A DNA stretch of 37,404 nucleotides from Methylobacter sp. (GTDB lineage: Bacteria > Pseudomonadota > Gammaproteobacteria > Methylococcales > Methylomonadaceae), in contig PERF01000013.1 in NCBI GenBank assembly GCA_002928495.1, positions 1 through 37,404 on the forward strand, given 5' to 3'. Every line of letters starts with the position of its first letter. The first letter of the stretch is position 1. The position numbers and the translations under genes are program-made. The notes below the pieces were generated by a model, which made no database searches, was not told the DNA's origin, and worked only from the letters and a program-made list of their open reading frames with translations. Of this stretch, positions 37,205-37,404 are shown one piece after another.

Positions 37205-37404
37205 ATGTTTGAACAAAACTTTGCGCAGCATTTTCACAGCTATTTTTCAATCCAAATTGCCGATACGCCTGAGTTAATCAAAGCTGTTCATAAATTACGT
37301 TACGATGTGTATTGCGCGGAACTACAGTATGAAAAGGATTGCCCCCTAGACTGCGAGATTGACAGCTTTGACGAGTATTCTAAATTTGTATTAGTAACTC
37401 ATAG
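37205..37404 (+). CDS. PEP-CTERM/exosortase system-associated acyltransferase, copy 2 (3' end outside window)
   Basis: An open frame from the ATG at 37205 reaches the right edge without a stop (66 full codons). It begins MFEQNFAQHFHSYFSIQIAD and continues with VHKLRYDVYCAELQYE and DSFDEYSKFVLVTH, which aligns block by block with copy 1 (MFEEHFEVFLAD, IRYQVYCEEMGFE, DEYDDHSRHFIVRH). It is therefore a diverged tandem paralogue of the same acyltransferase family. About 219 bp separate the copies, and the strong hairpin at 37020-37050 lies between, so copy 2 may have its own promoter. Only the N-terminal quarter is visible and completeness cannot be judged. Confidence 0.8.
   Translation, partial: MFEQNFAQHFHSYFSIQIADTPELIKAVHKLRYDVYCAELQYEKDCPLDCEIDSFDEYSKFVLVTH

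Overview
The window looks like a chromosomal segment of a gammaproteobacterial methanotroph (Methylococcales-like). Three things point there. A cluster for methanopterin/methanofuran-type C1 cofactors lies at 30.1-33.3 kb (DmrB-like flavoprotein, TIGR00284-type pterin-binding protein, DUF447 protein, MfnB). A soluble NAD-dependent formate dehydrogenase operon lies at 7.3-13.3 kb. The remaining gene order is gammaproteobacterial (nnr-tsaE-amiC-mutL with divergent queG; hrcA-grpE-dnaK-dnaJ-dapB; yajR divergent from uvrA). The genus cannot be fixed from the sequence alone. I saw no rRNA, tRNA, insertion sequence, prophage or CRISPR array.

Layout. 1-4790 (minus): nnr, tsaE, amiC and mutL, a repair / cell-wall / tRNA-modification operon; mutL runs off the left edge and amiC carries a frameshift. 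4853-5926 (plus): queG. 5968-7033 (minus): a 31-residue membrane peptide, the 5'-deoxynucleotidase yfbR and a small lipoprotein. 7341-13323 (plus): fdsG-fdsB-fdsA-fdhD-fdsD, which oxidises formate to CO2 and yields NADH, the last step of C1 dissimilation. 13408-20800 (minus): a heat-shock operon with a CIRCE operator, hrcA (frameshifted)-grpE-dnaK-dnaJ, followed closely by dapB, an archaeal-type nucleotidyltransferase and a HAD phosphatase. 20949-24741 (minus): an OmpA/glycine-zipper lipoprotein, a polysaccharide flippase and a YajR-type transporter. 24925-29211 (plus): uvrA and three small secreted or lipid-anchored proteins rich in Gly/Tyr or Gly/Ala. 29226-30050 (minus): folP. 30128-35930 (plus): the C1-cofactor genes, then a MASE1 hybrid histidine kinase (frameshifted) only 12 bp after mfnB. 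36254 to the right edge (plus): two tandem PEP-CTERM/exosortase-associated acyltransferases, the second cut by the window end.

How it fits together. The 30-33 kb cluster would make the carriers that move C1 units from formaldehyde to formate, and the fds operon would oxidise that formate. The right end probably opens into an exosortase/PEP-CTERM exopolysaccharide or surface-protein locus. Three otherwise well conserved genes (amiC, hrcA, the hybrid kinase) each contain one small indel. This pattern suggests consensus errors in the assembly at least as strongly as three real lesions. The least characterised material is the DUF447/TIGR00284 pair, the archaeal-type nucleotidyltransferase plus HAD pair, and the tandem acyltransferases.
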